Positions 1 to 7,943 are shown, numbered from the stretch's first letter. The stretch: DNA of 64,000 nt from Caballeronia hypogeia (GCF_001544875.2 NZ_FCOA02000003.1:186001-250000), one strand, 5' to 3'. Program-made: numbers and translations. Notes: generated by a model from the sequence alone, not told the origin.

Positions 1-1149
1 CCGCATATCCTGCTCATCATGATGTTCGCCTCCATGGTGATGAGCTACAGCCTCCTGCTCTTCAACTATTCGGCGAGCGTCGTGTTCACGTCGTCCTACG
101 TGCTGCTGATGTTCCATCTGCTCGCGCCGGGCAGCATGCGGATCATCGGCGAGCGCGCGATCGACACCGTGGTCGGCTGCGCGATCGCCATCGCGGCCAG
201 CCATCTGTTCCCGTACTGGGAATATCGGCTGATGGGCAAGCTCGTGAAGGACCTGCTCGCCGCGACGCGCAACTATCTCGAAGCGAGCTGGTCGTGGAAG
301 GCGAAACCGGCGTCGCAGGCGGAGAAGGCGCGCGCCGCTTCGGCATCGGCCGTGGAAACGCCCGCCGATCGCGCCGTGTTCGCCGACGCCAACGCGGGCG
401 CGGTGGCGTCGTCATCGTCCGTGCTTGCCGCCGACCCTGTCGCCCGGACCGTGACCGTCACGGCCGACGCGGCCAACGAGCCTTTGACCGGCACGCCGCC
501 GCTTGCGCCGGATCTCGTCGCGGATGCGGCAATGAAGGCCGCGAGCGCGACGGCGCAACGTCTTTCGTCGGTGAGCATCGGCGAGAGTACGGCGGCCACC
601 GCTAGCAAGGGCGCCTCGGCGGCGGCGACCGTCGCGGCCACCGCCCTCGACCGCGACTTCCGTTATCGCCTGGCGCGCAGAAACGTGCATGTCTCGTTCG
701 CCAATCTCGCGCAGGCGTTCCAGCGCATGATGCTCGAACCGCGAGCGCAGCAGAGGTACGTCGCCGAGCTGAACGATCTGCTAGTGCAAAGCCATGTGCT
801 TGCATCGCAGATCACCGCCGCAGCGCCGCTGCTGCAATCGCTGAGCGAAGCTGATGGCCAGCCCTTCGAGCCCGTGCAGCGCACCTTCGGCATCGTGCGC
901 GACAATCTCTTCGGCGCCGAAAGCGAACTGCCCGCGCCGCCGAAGCCCGATGCACCGCCCGCGCACGCCGACGCGCTCAAGGACCTGCGGCACGATCTCG
1001 ACAAAATGGTGGTCGAAGCCGAGCGCGCGCAGACGCTTCCCGCCGACGTGCTGCACGATCTGAAGCTGCTCGCGCATCAGTGCAAGCAGATGCTGACCGC
1101 GTCATCGCTGATCGGCAAGGACGCCGCGCAGATACGCCTGCCGGCGTGA
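1..1149 (+). CDS. FUSC-type inner membrane protein, C-terminal part (5' partial)
   Basis: The frame is open from base 1, so the N-terminus lies outside the window; 382 residues are visible. The first ~75 visible residues are hydrophobic membrane helices, with a helix-turn-helix pattern resembling the second membrane half of fusaric acid resistance (FUSC/YccS/AaeB-like) proteins. An Ala/Ser/Thr-rich, low-complexity stretch follows (visible residues ~95-215), then a soluble helical C-terminal domain ending in ALKDLRHDLDKMVVEAERA and a short tail. FUSC proteins are inner-membrane components linked to export of aromatic acids and similar compounds. The substrate cannot be read from sequence. The gene converges on a small minus-strand gene with 21 bp between them. 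The family call rests on overall pattern, not on a diagnostic motif. Confidence 0.6.
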   Translation, partial: PHILLIMMFASMVMSYSLLLFNYSASVVFTSSYVLLMFHLLAPGSMRIIGERAIDTVVGCAIAIAASHLFPYWEYRLMGKLVKDLLAATRNYLEASWSWKAKPASQAEKARAASASAVETPADRAVFADANAGAVASSSSVLAADPVARTVTVTADAANEPLTGTPPLAPDLVADAAMKAASATAQRLSSVSIGESTAATASKGASAAATVAATALDRDFRYRLARRNVHVSFANLAQAFQRMMLEPRAQQRYVAELNDLLVQSHVLASQITAAAPLLQSLSEADGQPFEPVQRTFGIVRDNLFGAESELPAPPKPDAPPAHADALKDLRHDLDKMVVEAERAQTLPADVLHDLKLLAHQCKQMLTASSLIGKDAAQIRLPA

Positions 1150-1170
1150 CGACGCCCGCTGCGATATGTC

Positions 1171-1383
1171 TTATTGCGACGCGCCGGCCGCCGGCACGGC
1201 GGGCCGCACATCGCTCGCGGCGGACGGCTGCGCGTTCTGCTGATCGAACTCGCGCTTTTCGCGGATCGCGTTGAAGAGAATCGTGCCGATCACGAGCAAC
1301 ACCACGACGACGATGAACACGCTGATGGCGCGGGTCGGATTCTTCTTCGGCTTGTCGTTCGGGCGGCGAGGGTCGTGGTTCAT
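1171..1383 (-). CDS. small single-pass membrane protein, hypothetical
   Basis: A 70-residue protein starting MNHDPRRPNDKPKKNP, with a basic N-terminus, one clear transmembrane helix (residues ~19-39, AISVFIVVVVLLVIGTIL) and a short polar Ala/Pro-rich tail. This looks like a small inner-membrane protein with the N-terminus in the cytoplasm. The frame is open further upstream to 1587, but that extension is Arg/Ser/His-rich and looks non-coding, so the ATG at 1383 was chosen. There is no strong Shine-Dalgarno. I do not recognise a named family. Confidence 0.6.
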   Translation of the reverse strand: MNHDPRRPNDKPKKNPTRAISVFIVVVVLLVIGTILFNAIREKREFDQQNAQPSAASDVRPAVPAAGASQ

Positions 1384-1543
1384 TTGAAAGAGAGCGTGGC
1401 GCGATTTCGGGATAGACCCGCCATGGTAACCGGCATGGTTTTCAGTTGGGTTGCGGGAATCGATGCGCATTTCGCGGCACATGGGCGCCCGCCGTTTCGC
1501 TGAGCACGCGCCGGCCGCGAAATTCACTGCTGCACCGTCCCGC

Positions 1544-1573
1544 TTGAACGCGCACCGCCCGAATGACGATACT
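1544..1573 (+). promoter_or_regulatory. candidate sigma70 promoter for the structured RNA at 1580-1681
   Basis: TTGAAC (1544-1549) is followed after 18 bp by GATACT (1568-1573); each hexamer matches 4 of 6 consensus bases. The predicted start, about 1580, falls at the edge of a strongly base-paired segment that ends in a terminator. The match is modest, so this is an inference from position. Confidence 0.35.
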
Positions 1574-1579
1574 AATGAC

Positions 1580-1681
1580 GATTCCATGCGCGTCCGATCC
1601 CGGCATGGGCTGAAAGGGGCAAAGCCGGGATACCTCGTGACCGGATGCGTTGCGCCGCCCTCCCCGGGCGGCTTTTTCTTT
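1580..1681 (+). ncRNA. candidate structured small RNA (unrecognised)
   Basis: Two nested stems are visible. The inner stem ATCCCGGC (1597-1604) pairs perfectly with GCCGGGAT (1624-1631) around a 19-nt purine-rich loop. The outer stem CGCGTCCG (1589-1596) pairs with CGGATGCG (1642-1649), with a 10-nt 3' bulge. Its single non-Watson-Crick pair (1592/1646) is G-U if the plus strand is transcribed but C-A on the minus strand, which favours plus. A rho-independent terminator (1654-1681) follows directly and a promoter-like sequence precedes. Both flanking genes are on the minus strand, so this would be an independent transcript. It matches no riboswitch or housekeeping RNA I could recall. Confidence 0.45.
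1654..1681 (+). terminator. rho-independent terminator, plus strand
   Basis: GCCGCCC (1654-1660), loop TCCCC, GGGCGGC (1666-1672), then a T-rich tract TTTTTCTTT. The tract is only on the plus strand, where there is no upstream protein gene closer than the convergent FUSC gene. It therefore ends a separate plus-strand transcript. Confidence 0.75.
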
Positions 1682-1695
1682 CGGTCGCGGAACGC

Positions 1696-2169
1696 TCAGG
1701 GCTCGAGCGTCGGGCGCACCGGCAGCGCGGTCGAATACTTGATCTGCTCCATCGCGAAGCTGGAACTCACGTCGTACAGCGGCACCGCGCGAATGAGCTG
1801 CTTGTACACGCGGTCGTAATCATCGATATCGGATACGACGACGCGCAGCAGATAATCGGTCTCTCCACTCATCCGGTACACCTCGACCACTTCGGGAATG
1901 TCGCGCACGGCGCGCGTGAAATCGTCGGCCCAGGTCTGCGTGTGCTGATTGGTGCGCACCGCGACGAACACCGTCGTGCCGACGCCCAGCTTCTTCGGAT
2001 CGCATAGCGCGACCTGCGCGCGGATCACGCCGGTTTCCTTCAGGCGCTGAACGCGCTTCCAGCACGGCGTCTGCGAGAGATTGACGCGTTGCGCCAGCTC
2101 CGCGATGGGCATCGTCACGTCGCTCTGGAGCAATTCGAGCAGTTTGCGGTCGATGAGGTCCATTCCCAT
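1696..2169 (-). CDS. Lrp/AsnC family transcriptional regulator
   Basis: 157 residues, normal for the family. The N-terminal winged helix-turn-helix (residues ~4-62, with LAQRVNLSQTPCWKRVQRL) binds DNA. The C-terminal RAM domain (~70-150) binds an amino acid and forms the oligomer. The start at 2169 has GGGGTG 6 nt upstream; an alternative ATG two codons in (2163) cannot be excluded. It is divergent from a cysteine-dioxygenase-like gene. The shared intergenic region holds a near-consensus Lrp box 13 bp from this start, implying autoregulation and control of the neighbour. By analogy with Lrp-type regulators of cysteine catabolism such as DecR/YbaO, the effector may be cysteine or a related thiol. 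That effector is inference. Confidence 0.92.
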   Translation of the reverse strand: MGMDLIDRKLLELLQSDVTMPIAELAQRVNLSQTPCWKRVQRLKETGVIRAQVALCDPKKLGVGTTVFVAVRTNQHTQTWADDFTRAVRDIPEVVEVYRMSGETDYLLRVVVSDIDDYDRVYKQLIRAVPLYDVSSSFAMEQIKYSTALPVRPTLEP

Positions 2170-2182
2170 GCTGCACCCCTTA

Positions 2183-2197
2183 TAGGAAATTATTCTA
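2183..2197. promoter_or_regulatory. Lrp-type operator
   Basis: TAGGAAATTATTCTA matches the E. coli Lrp consensus YAGHAWATTWTDCTR at 14 of 15 positions (only the fourth base, G, departs). It lies in an AT-rich 120-bp region between the divergent Lrp gene and the cupin gene. A second interrupted palindrome, GAATTA-N9-TAATTC, lies about 20 bp to the right. Confidence 0.65.
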
Positions 2198-2296
2198 TTT
2201 CTGGATTGTCGAGCGGAATTATATGGAAACTAATTCTGGAGGCAAGCCGGTATAAATGAGTCACATGGACAACAAGAACCCAATGGCTCTTTGACT

Positions 2297-2914
2297 ATGC
2301 AACTCGAACATGTCAGCCGCCCGGCGCGGCCCCTTTCCGCGGTTCCAACGGTTTCCCCGGCTTGCGCGACGACTGATTCCGGTGTCACGCGAAGCCCGGC
2401 GCTGGAACGGCTCTGCCGCGAAATCGATACGGCCTTCGCCGCCGCGGAAGCTGGCGCTTCGCTCTCGTTCGGTCAACACCTGCGCGCCGCGCTGCAACGC
2501 GCGATCGCCGATCCGGGCCTGCTGCGGCCCGACCAGCGCGTGGGCAATCCGCGCAACTATTGCCGGCATCTGCTCGCGGCCGACCCGCTCGGTCGTTACG
2601 CGATCGCCGCGCTCGTCTGGGAGCCGGGACAGGCGAGTCCGGTCCACGGGCATCAGACGTGGTGCGGCTATGCGGTGATCGAAGGCGCGCTCTCGGAGAC
2701 GCTCTATCGCTGGGATATGGGCACGCAGTGCGCGGTCGAGACGCGCAGCCATCCGCGCGCAACGGGCGCCGTCTCCTATGTCGATGCGGGACGCGCCGCG
2801 ATCCATCAGCTCGGCAATCCCGCCGATGCCGGCGCGCGCGCGGTGTCGCTGCACGTCTACGGCGTCGCGGGCGAACAGATCGCCACGCACGTCAACGATC
2901 TGCTCGCCGCATAA
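2297..2914 (+). CDS. cysteine dioxygenase-like cupin (thiol dioxygenase)
   Basis: 205 residues. Thiol dioxygenases use an Fe(II) held by three histidines to oxidise cysteine or 3-mercaptopropionate to the sulfinate. The cupin motif 1 region reads SPVHGHQTWCGYAVIEG (H-x-H plus T-W near residues ~115-130). A later metal histidine is in AIHQLGN, and SLHVYG near the C-terminus is also typical. The N-terminal ~40 residues are low in conservation signals. ATG 2297 was chosen; a TTG two codons upstream (2291) is possible, and neither has a strong Shine-Dalgarno. Divergence from the Lrp-type regulator with a shared Lrp box suggests control by an amino acid, plausibly cysteine. The substrate is not proven. 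Confidence 0.8.
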   Translation: MQLEHVSRPARPLSAVPTVSPACATTDSGVTRSPALERLCREIDTAFAAAEAGASLSFGQHLRAALQRAIADPGLLRPDQRVGNPRNYCRHLLAADPLGRYAIAALVWEPGQASPVHGHQTWCGYAVIEGALSETLYRWDMGTQCAVETRSHPRATGAVSYVDAGRAAIHQLGNPADAGARAVSLHVYGVAGEQIATHVNDLLAA

Positions 2915-2928
2915 GACCTGATCTCCGC

Positions 2929-5574
2929 TCAGCCCTTCCCCGGCTCCGACGCCGTCGGAATCTGCGGCGGAATCTGCACGGATTGATCCGTCGGCGGTGG
3001 CGCGGGACGCGGCTCGTGCGACACGTCGCGCGCCCGTGCGGCCGCGGCGGCGCTCGGCGCCTCACGCGGCAGCTCCGGACCGATCTCCGCTTCCTCGTCC
3101 TCTCCCGTTAGCTCCGGTTCGCCGGTCCAGATACGGCGCGCGCGTTCGCGCGCCTCGGCGGCGTCCGCGCCGGGTATCGCGTCGCGGGTCATCTGCACGT
3201 GCATCTGCGGCACCGGAATCTCCATGCCGGCTTCGTCCATCTTGCGCTTGATGCGCAGATTGAACGCCCGCGCCACGCTCCATTGCTGCAACGGCCGCGT
3301 CTTGATCTGCCCCTTCACGACCATCCAGTTCGGGTCGAACCGGTCCAGCCCCCACACTTCGACCGGCCCGAGCATCTCGCGGCGATAACGGAAGTCGGCC
3401 ATCAGATCGGCGCCGACTTCACGGATCATCTGCGTCACTTCATCGACATCCGCCGTGAACGGCACGCGCACTTCGAATACCGCATACGCGAAATCGCGCG
3501 ACAGATTCTTCACCGTCTTGATCTGCGAGAACGGAATCGCGTGGATCGCACCCTGGCCGTCGCGCAGGCGCACGGTACGGATCGTCAGACTTTCCACGAT
3601 GCCGGCGTGGCCGCCCTCCACCTCGATCGAGTCTCCTACCGAAATGGTGTCCTCGATGATGATGAAAAGCCCCGTGATCAGATCCGCTACCAGCGATTGC
3701 GCGCCGAAGCCCACCGCGAGACCGATCACGCCCGCGCCCGCGAGCAGCGGCGTCACGTTAAGACCGAGGTTCGCGGCCGTGACGATCGCGGCGACCGTCA
3801 GCAGGAACACGAACACGACGTTGCGCACCAGCGGCAGCATGGTGCGCGCGCGCATGCTCGGGCCACGGCCGCCGCGCCGCGCGGAATCGGGCTTGAGCGC
3901 TTCCTGAATGCCGGTGTCGATGAGAATCCAGATCAGCCAGACGACGAAGAACGTCAGCACGATCATCGCGACCGCGTGCGTGATGCCGCGCGCGGCGACG
4001 CTCTCCTCCGCCATGCGCGCGAGCGAAAAGCCCCAGAAGCGCGACGACAGTTCGAGGAACGCGAGCCACACGCCGACCACGATCATCGTGCCGACGAATT
4101 TGATCAGCCGGCGCACGTAGGCCGACTGCCGGCGCGGCTTGCGCGACTTCGGACGCGTGATGCGCACGACGATCGCGGAGAGAAAGAACCCGATGACGAG
4201 CAGCGCGGCGGTCGCTATGGCCATCTGCAGCACGTTTTCCGACGTGCCGATGCCCATGAGCGTCGCCACCACCGAAGCCGATGCGAGCAACAGCAACGGC
4301 AACTGCCACAACGAGGCGACCACTTCGAAGGTTTCCGTCGCGGCCTTGCGCGTGTTGCGCTGCTCGAAGGTGCGGCTGCGGATCAGATGCGCGACCGGCC
4401 GCTGGAACGCGAGCGCGAAATACGCGGTGAGGCCCGCCGCGCCCATGTTCGCGCAGGTCGAAATGAGGCCGGAGAGATTGGTGCCGAGCTGCTGTGCGAC
4501 GTCGTAGTTCGCGGCCGCGTCGCCGAGCGCGCCGAACGTGCCGATCAGAAACAGCAGGCGCCGCGCGCGGATGATCAGCAGGTTCACCGCGACGCGCCGG
4601 TGCGCCGAGCCGAACAGCGAGAACATGATCAGGCAGATCGCGGAGAACACCGCGCCCGCGACGATTGCGTAGGCAGTGACCATCGCAAGCGTGCGGCCGA
4701 GCGAGAGCGGCATGTAGTGCGTAAAGGTCAGCGCCGCGAGGAACGCGAAGAGGTAAGGCGCCACGCGGCGCAGCGTGAAGCGCAGCAGCTCGCCCGTCGT
4801 CGGATTCGAATGCAGGCCGGTGTCGATGCCATGGCGCGCCTGCACGCGGCGTTGAATGTAGACCAGCACGAACGCGCACGCGCCCCAGCCCGCGAGCGTC
4901 GCGAAGTAATTGAAGAGTGTGCGGCCGAAACTCTCGCGGCTCTGGCTCGTGACGATCGTGAACAGTTCGTTGCCGGCCGCGTTGAAGCGCCCGCCCCAAT
5001 AGGCGATCGGCGTCTTGCCGCGCTTCACGTCGGCTTCGATGTTGGTGAGCCCCGAGGCGATCGCGCCGAGCAGCCCCGCGTTCTGCGCGATGGTGGCGAC
5101 CACCGACGGCGGCGCCGATGCCGCCGGCACGCTCGCGCCCGATGCAGCGTCGCCGCTCACCGCAGCCGACGCGGGAACGCCGGCTTCGGCGGCGCGCTTG
5201 GCGTCGCGCAAGCGCTTCAACTGGGCGACGAGCGCGGCGCGCTGGCGATCGCTGTCGAGCGTGGAAATGACGTTGTCGAGCGAGCGCAGCATGTCCGCAT
5301 CGGACACGGCGGGCGCCGAAGCGCCCGACGCGGCATCCGGCGCGGACGCGGGCGCGGCTGGCGCGATCAGCTCCTGAAACGAAGGCAAGGTGAGCGCGGG
5401 CGCGGCTTGCGCGACAGGCGCGGCGAGGACGATCGATACGGCGACGGCGGCCAGCACCATCGCCAGCGAGAACGGCCGCCGCCTGAGCAAGACGCCCAAG
5501 CGTGCGAGCGCCGCCATCCAGGAGATCGCGACGGCCGCCCACGCCCGGTCATGCGCGGGCTTGCGTGACTTCAT
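2929..5574 (-). CDS. large MscS-family mechanosensitive channel (YbiO-like)
   Basis: 881 residues: an N-terminal signal-like segment (ending near VAQAAPA), a periplasmic Ala-rich domain, then about ten or more hydrophobic helices. The MscS pore region lies at residues ~600-640, with ANLGLNVTPLLAGAGVIG and AVGFGAQSLVADLITG carrying the Gly/Ala packing pattern of TM3. The beta domain follows (IEDTISVGDSIEVEGG), and the C-terminal tail beyond ~800 is Pro/acidic-rich and probably disordered. The length fits the large multi-TM MscS class (MscK/YbiO/YnaI relatives) rather than small MscS. The channel gates on membrane tension to release solutes at hypo-osmotic shock. It converges on the dioxygenase-like gene with 14 bp between stops. 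Confidence 0.88.
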   Translation of the reverse strand: MKSRKPAHDRAWAAVAISWMAALARLGVLLRRRPFSLAMVLAAVAVSIVLAAPVAQAAPALTLPSFQELIAPAAPASAPDAASGASAPAVSDADMLRSLDNVISTLDSDRQRAALVAQLKRLRDAKRAAEAGVPASAAVSGDAASGASVPAASAPPSVVATIAQNAGLLGAIASGLTNIEADVKRGKTPIAYWGGRFNAAGNELFTIVTSQSRESFGRTLFNYFATLAGWGACAFVLVYIQRRVQARHGIDTGLHSNPTTGELLRFTLRRVAPYLFAFLAALTFTHYMPLSLGRTLAMVTAYAIVAGAVFSAICLIMFSLFGSAHRRVAVNLLIIRARRLLFLIGTFGALGDAAANYDVAQQLGTNLSGLISTCANMGAAGLTAYFALAFQRPVAHLIRSRTFEQRNTRKAATETFEVVASLWQLPLLLLASASVVATLMGIGTSENVLQMAIATAALLVIGFFLSAIVVRITRPKSRKPRRQSAYVRRLIKFVGTMIVVGVWLAFLELSSRFWGFSLARMAEESVAARGITHAVAMIVLTFFVVWLIWILIDTGIQEALKPDSARRGGRGPSMRARTMLPLVRNVVFVFLLTVAAIVTAANLGLNVTPLLAGAGVIGLAVGFGAQSLVADLITGLFIIIEDTISVGDSIEVEGGHAGIVESLTIRTVRLRDGQGAIHAIPFSQIKTVKNLSRDFAYAVFEVRVPFTADVDEVTQMIREVGADLMADFRYRREMLGPVEVWGLDRFDPNWMVVKGQIKTRPLQQWSVARAFNLRIKRKMDEAGMEIPVPQMHVQMTRDAIPGADAAEARERARRIWTGEPELTGEDEEAEIGPELPREAPSAAAAARARDVSHEPRPAPPPTDQSVQIPPQIPTASEPGKG

Positions 5575-5710
5575 AACAGTCTCGATTTCTGAAAGTCCGC
5601 CAGTTTAGCGGGTGCGACAGACGGGCCGCCCAAATCGGACGTAACCGAATGTTAAGCGTTCGGTCTTGATTTTTCAGACAAATCGACAGCGAGACCGGTT
5701 GCCGGCCGCG

Positions 5711-6178
5711 CTATTTGTCCATTTCCGTGCGCGCCCCGCTCGTGTCCTCCGAGGGACTCGCAGCCGATGCCCCTGCGTGCGTATTCGACGCGCCGCCTTC
5801 CCGCGCTGACCATTCCTGCAGCTTGCGGCCGGCCGACTGGAGGCCCGCGCCGGTCGAGCTCGCGGCATTGCTGATCGCGGCGTTGGTCGCGCTCGCGGCA
5901 TTGTCGAGATTCGCGCGCGCGGTAGCGGCGACGCTGCTGGCGGACATATCGGGCATCGAGCCGGCGCTGTCGAAATTCTGCTGCGCCGACTGCTTCGCGG
6001 CATCGACCTTCTGGCCGACGTAGCTCGCCGCCTGATCGAACTTCTGGCTGGTCTGGCTCGCGATGTTGTTGAATGCGCCGGCGGCCTGTCCTGCGCTCGC
6101 GTCGTGCTTTTCGCACGCGGCGAGCGCGCCGAGCGCCGCCAAAGCCAGTGCGATACGGGTCATGGGAGTCATCTGCAT
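5711..6178 (-). CDS. small lipoprotein, hypothetical
   Basis: 155 residues starting MQMTPMTRIALALAALG with a lipobox LAAC (Cys22), so a lipoprotein exported through Sec and lipidated. The mature part is Ala/Ser/Gln-rich and helical, with several short repeats of the pattern FDQAASYVGQKVDAAKQSA, resembling amphipathic apolipoprotein-like or phasin-like helices. AGAAGG/GAAGG sits 8 nt upstream of ATG 6178. The open frame extends to 6286, but the extension would hide the signal peptide. Function unknown. The 136 bp to the MscS gene hold no clear terminator. Confidence 0.72.
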   Translation of the reverse strand: MQMTPMTRIALALAALGALAACEKHDASAGQAAGAFNNIASQTSQKFDQAASYVGQKVDAAKQSAQQNFDSAGSMPDMSASSVAATARANLDNAASATNAAISNAASSTGAGLQSAGRKLQEWSAREGGASNTHAGASAASPSEDTSGARTEMDK

Positions 6179-6372
6179 GGTGTTACCTTCTACCTGATAC
6201 GTGCGCGTCACGTGCGGTCCGTCGAAACTGGCGCTCATCATACGCTGCCGGCGCAGGCCCTCACGGAACGCCGCGCGCACTGTCACACGAAAGGCGCAGC
6301 GCCGGGCATAGACTGAGCAGCGCGGCGTGCGCCCGCCGCTTCTTTCTAACCACTCACTGACGAGGTTTAGCG

Positions 6373-6954
6373 ATGGCCGCCAAGAAGATTCTGTTCCTCA
6401 CCGGCGATTTTGCCGAGGACTATGAAACGATGGTTCCATTCCAGGCGCTGCAGGCCGTAGGCCATACGGTCGATGCGGTGTGCCCCGGCAAGAAGCGCGG
6501 CGACTACGTGAAGACGGCGATCCACGACTTCGAAGGCGACCAGACCTATACGGAGAAGCCGGGCCATCGCTTCACGCTCAACGCCAGCTTCGACGATATC
6601 GACGCGGGCCGTTACGACGCCCTCGCGATCGCCGGCGGGCGCGCGCCCGAATATCTGCGCCTCGATGATCGCGTGCTGGAACTGGTGCGCCATTTCGCGC
6701 AGGCGAAAAAGCCCATTGCGGCGGTTTGCCATGGCGCGCAACTGCTCGCCGCGGCGGGCGTGATCGATGGGCGTCGCATCTCGGCATATCCCGCCTGCGC
6801 GCCGGAAGTGCGCCTCGCGGGTGCGACCTTCGCCGATATTCCCGTCGACGAGGCTGTCACCGACGCAAACTTCGTCACCGCTCCGGCATGGCCCGCGCAT
6901 CCCGCGTGGATCAGGCAGTTTCTTGCGCTGCTCGGAACACGCATCGAGCTTTGA
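6373..6954 (+). CDS. DJ-1/PfpI family protein
   Basis: 193 residues with the class I glutamine amidotransferase-like fold. Conserved features seen are Glu15 in GDFAEDYE, and Cys119-His120 in AVCHGAQLL at the nucleophile elbow. The family covers intracellular peptidases, glyoxalase III-like and deglycase-like stress proteins; the exact reaction cannot be decided here. The sequence is closest in layout to long PfpI-like proteins with a motif [12 protein letters not shown] before the elbow. GAGG 8-9 nt upstream supports ATG 6373. An inverted repeat follows the stop. Confidence 0.88.
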   Translation: MAAKKILFLTGDFAEDYETMVPFQALQAVGHTVDAVCPGKKRGDYVKTAIHDFEGDQTYTEKPGHRFTLNASFDDIDAGRYDALAIAGGRAPEYLRLDDRVLELVRHFAQAKKPIAAVCHGAQLLAAAGVIDGRRISAYPACAPEVRLAGATFADIPVDEAVTDANFVTAPAWPAHPAWIRQFLALLGTRIEL

Positions 6955-6974
6955 AACCTTGCATCACAGGAAAG

Positions 6975-7001
6975 GCTGGATGCCTTTCGGCGGCATCCAG
7001 C
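6975..7001 (+). terminator. stem-loop after the PfpI gene, possible terminator without U-tract
   Basis: GCTGGATGCC (6975-6984) pairs perfectly with GGCATCCAGC (6992-7001) around a 7-nt loop. No T-run follows, so it may stabilise the 3' end of the message rather than terminate by itself. Confidence 0.4.
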
Positions 7002-7126
7002 GGAGTGCTTCGAGACGGAACCGGCGAAATAGAATTTTTCCTCTACATTTAAGAGACTTCCCGTTTTGGCACGCTGGCGGCTTGAAATATATTGCCGCCT
7101 TCCCTGCCCGTTCCAACGTCTCCGCC

Positions 7127-7435
7127 ATGCTCTACATGAACGCCGCCGTCACCCTCGTCGCCGGGCTGATGCTGTTCGAGCCATTCACCCGCGCTCCTGT
7201 TTCCCGGTTCACTTCGCCCCGTGTACGCCGCAGCGTGGCGCATCGCGCCTTTTATCAGGCAGCGGCCGCCTTGCTCACGGCGTTGCTGATTGCAACCAAC
7301 CCGCCGCCGCCCGAGCGAATTTCGCCCCTCGTGGTACTGGGGGTCGCCGCATTGCTGGTTTTGGCGAGCATCTACTGGATCGTGCGCGGCAAGCGCCTGC
7401 TCAGACAACGCCGCGTGTTCACCGACCTGCACTGA
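7127..7435 (+). CDS. small two-helix membrane protein, hypothetical
   Basis: 102 residues from ATG 7127. Three hydrophobic stretches are visible: NAAVTLVAGLMLFEP near the start, YQAAAALLTALLIAT, and LVVLGVAALLVLASIYWIV. The C-terminus is basic (RGKRLLRQRR). No strong Shine-Dalgarno is seen and no family is recognised. The composition is coherent for an inner-membrane protein and the reading frame is clearly better than its competitors. Confidence 0.5.
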   Translation: MLYMNAAVTLVAGLMLFEPFTRAPVSRFTSPRVRRSVAHRAFYQAAAALLTALLIATNPPPPERISPLVVLGVAALLVLASIYWIVRGKRLLRQRRVFTDLH

Positions 7436-7594
7436 TCTCTTCGCGCGACGCGACGCCGTCGTGCACCTTCACTCGTCTCATCACACCGCTTCCTCGCGCG
7501 TGCCTTCCTCGATGACCCGCTGACCCACGTCTCCAAGCGGCGCGTGGTTGATGCAGGTATATTCCCGTCGAAGCATTTCGCGAACGCGCGGACG

Positions 7595-7626
7595 AAAAAA
7601 AAGGCGCTACGTTTCCGTAGCGCCTT
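7595..7626 (-). terminator. rho-independent terminator, minus strand
   Basis: The plus strand shows eight As (7595-7602), GGCGCTACG (7603-7611), a TTTC loop and CGTAGCGCC (7616-7624). Read on the minus strand this is a perfect 9-bp GC-rich stem followed by eight Us, a textbook terminator. On the plus strand the stem is followed by TTAAAA, so termination is minus-directed. No minus-strand protein gene lies upstream. Confidence 0.85.
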
Positions 7627-7726
7627 AAAAGTTCTAGCCATTCCGAGGGCCGTGCTAGAACCTGAGAGCCTGTCTTCGATCCTTACGCGGAAAGCCATGT
7701 GGCACGTCGCTCCGGTTTCGAAATTC
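7595..7726 (-). ncRNA. candidate orphan small RNA (about 130 nt)
   Basis: A minus-strand promoter-like sequence (7733-7761), an internal stem GTTCTAGC (7654-7661 on the minus strand) pairing with GCTAGAAC (7631-7638), and a strong terminator lie in one 170-bp intergenic stretch with no minus-strand gene. The layout (5' single-stranded region, one stem-loop, a U-rich spacer, terminator stem with a long U tail) is typical of Hfq-dependent trans-acting sRNAs. Family unknown. Confidence 0.5.
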
Positions 7727-7732
7727 GGTTCC

Positions 7733-7761
7733 ATTTTTTCCGGGATCGCTGCCCAAGTCAA
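7733..7761 (-). promoter_or_regulatory. candidate sigma70 promoter, minus strand
   Basis: TTGACT (minus strand, 7761-7756) is a 5-of-6 match to the -35 consensus. After a 17-bp spacer comes AAAAAT (7738-7733), a 4-of-6 match to -10. The predicted start is ~7726, about 130 nt before the terminator. Confidence 0.45.
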
Positions 7762-7915
7762 GCAAAATTTCACGCTCCGGGCAACTGCCCAAGTTTCGTT
7801 CATGCGACATCGATTGCAAAAAAAGTGACATAACTGGTACAGCTTACCGTCAAGGCTTGCATCGCTTGCAAGTTTCAGTTTCTGCGCCTGTAGAATAGTG
7901 CTTTCGCCTGTAATC

Positions 7916-7928
7916 GAAACGATGTTTC
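7916..7928. promoter_or_regulatory. palindrome GAAAC-GAT-GTTTC, possible IclR operator
   Basis: A perfect 5-bp inverted repeat with a 3-bp spacer, 16 bp before the iclR-type start and downstream of a -10-like TAGAAT (7891-7896). Many IclR-type regulators repress their own promoter through GAAA/TTTC palindromes; this use is inferred. Confidence 0.4.
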
Positions 7929-7943
7929 ACAAAACGAATCCCC

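Noticed and set aside
3199..5568. Long open frame antisense to the MscS gene (about 789 codons)
   Set aside because: Arg/His/Glu-rich shadow produced by third-position GC of the real gene; no domain or natural composition.
5644..5674. Stem ACCGAA-N9-TTCGGT followed by CTTGATTTTT
   Set aside because: Only 6 bp with a 9-nt loop, on the plus strand where no transcript is expected; too weak to call a terminator.
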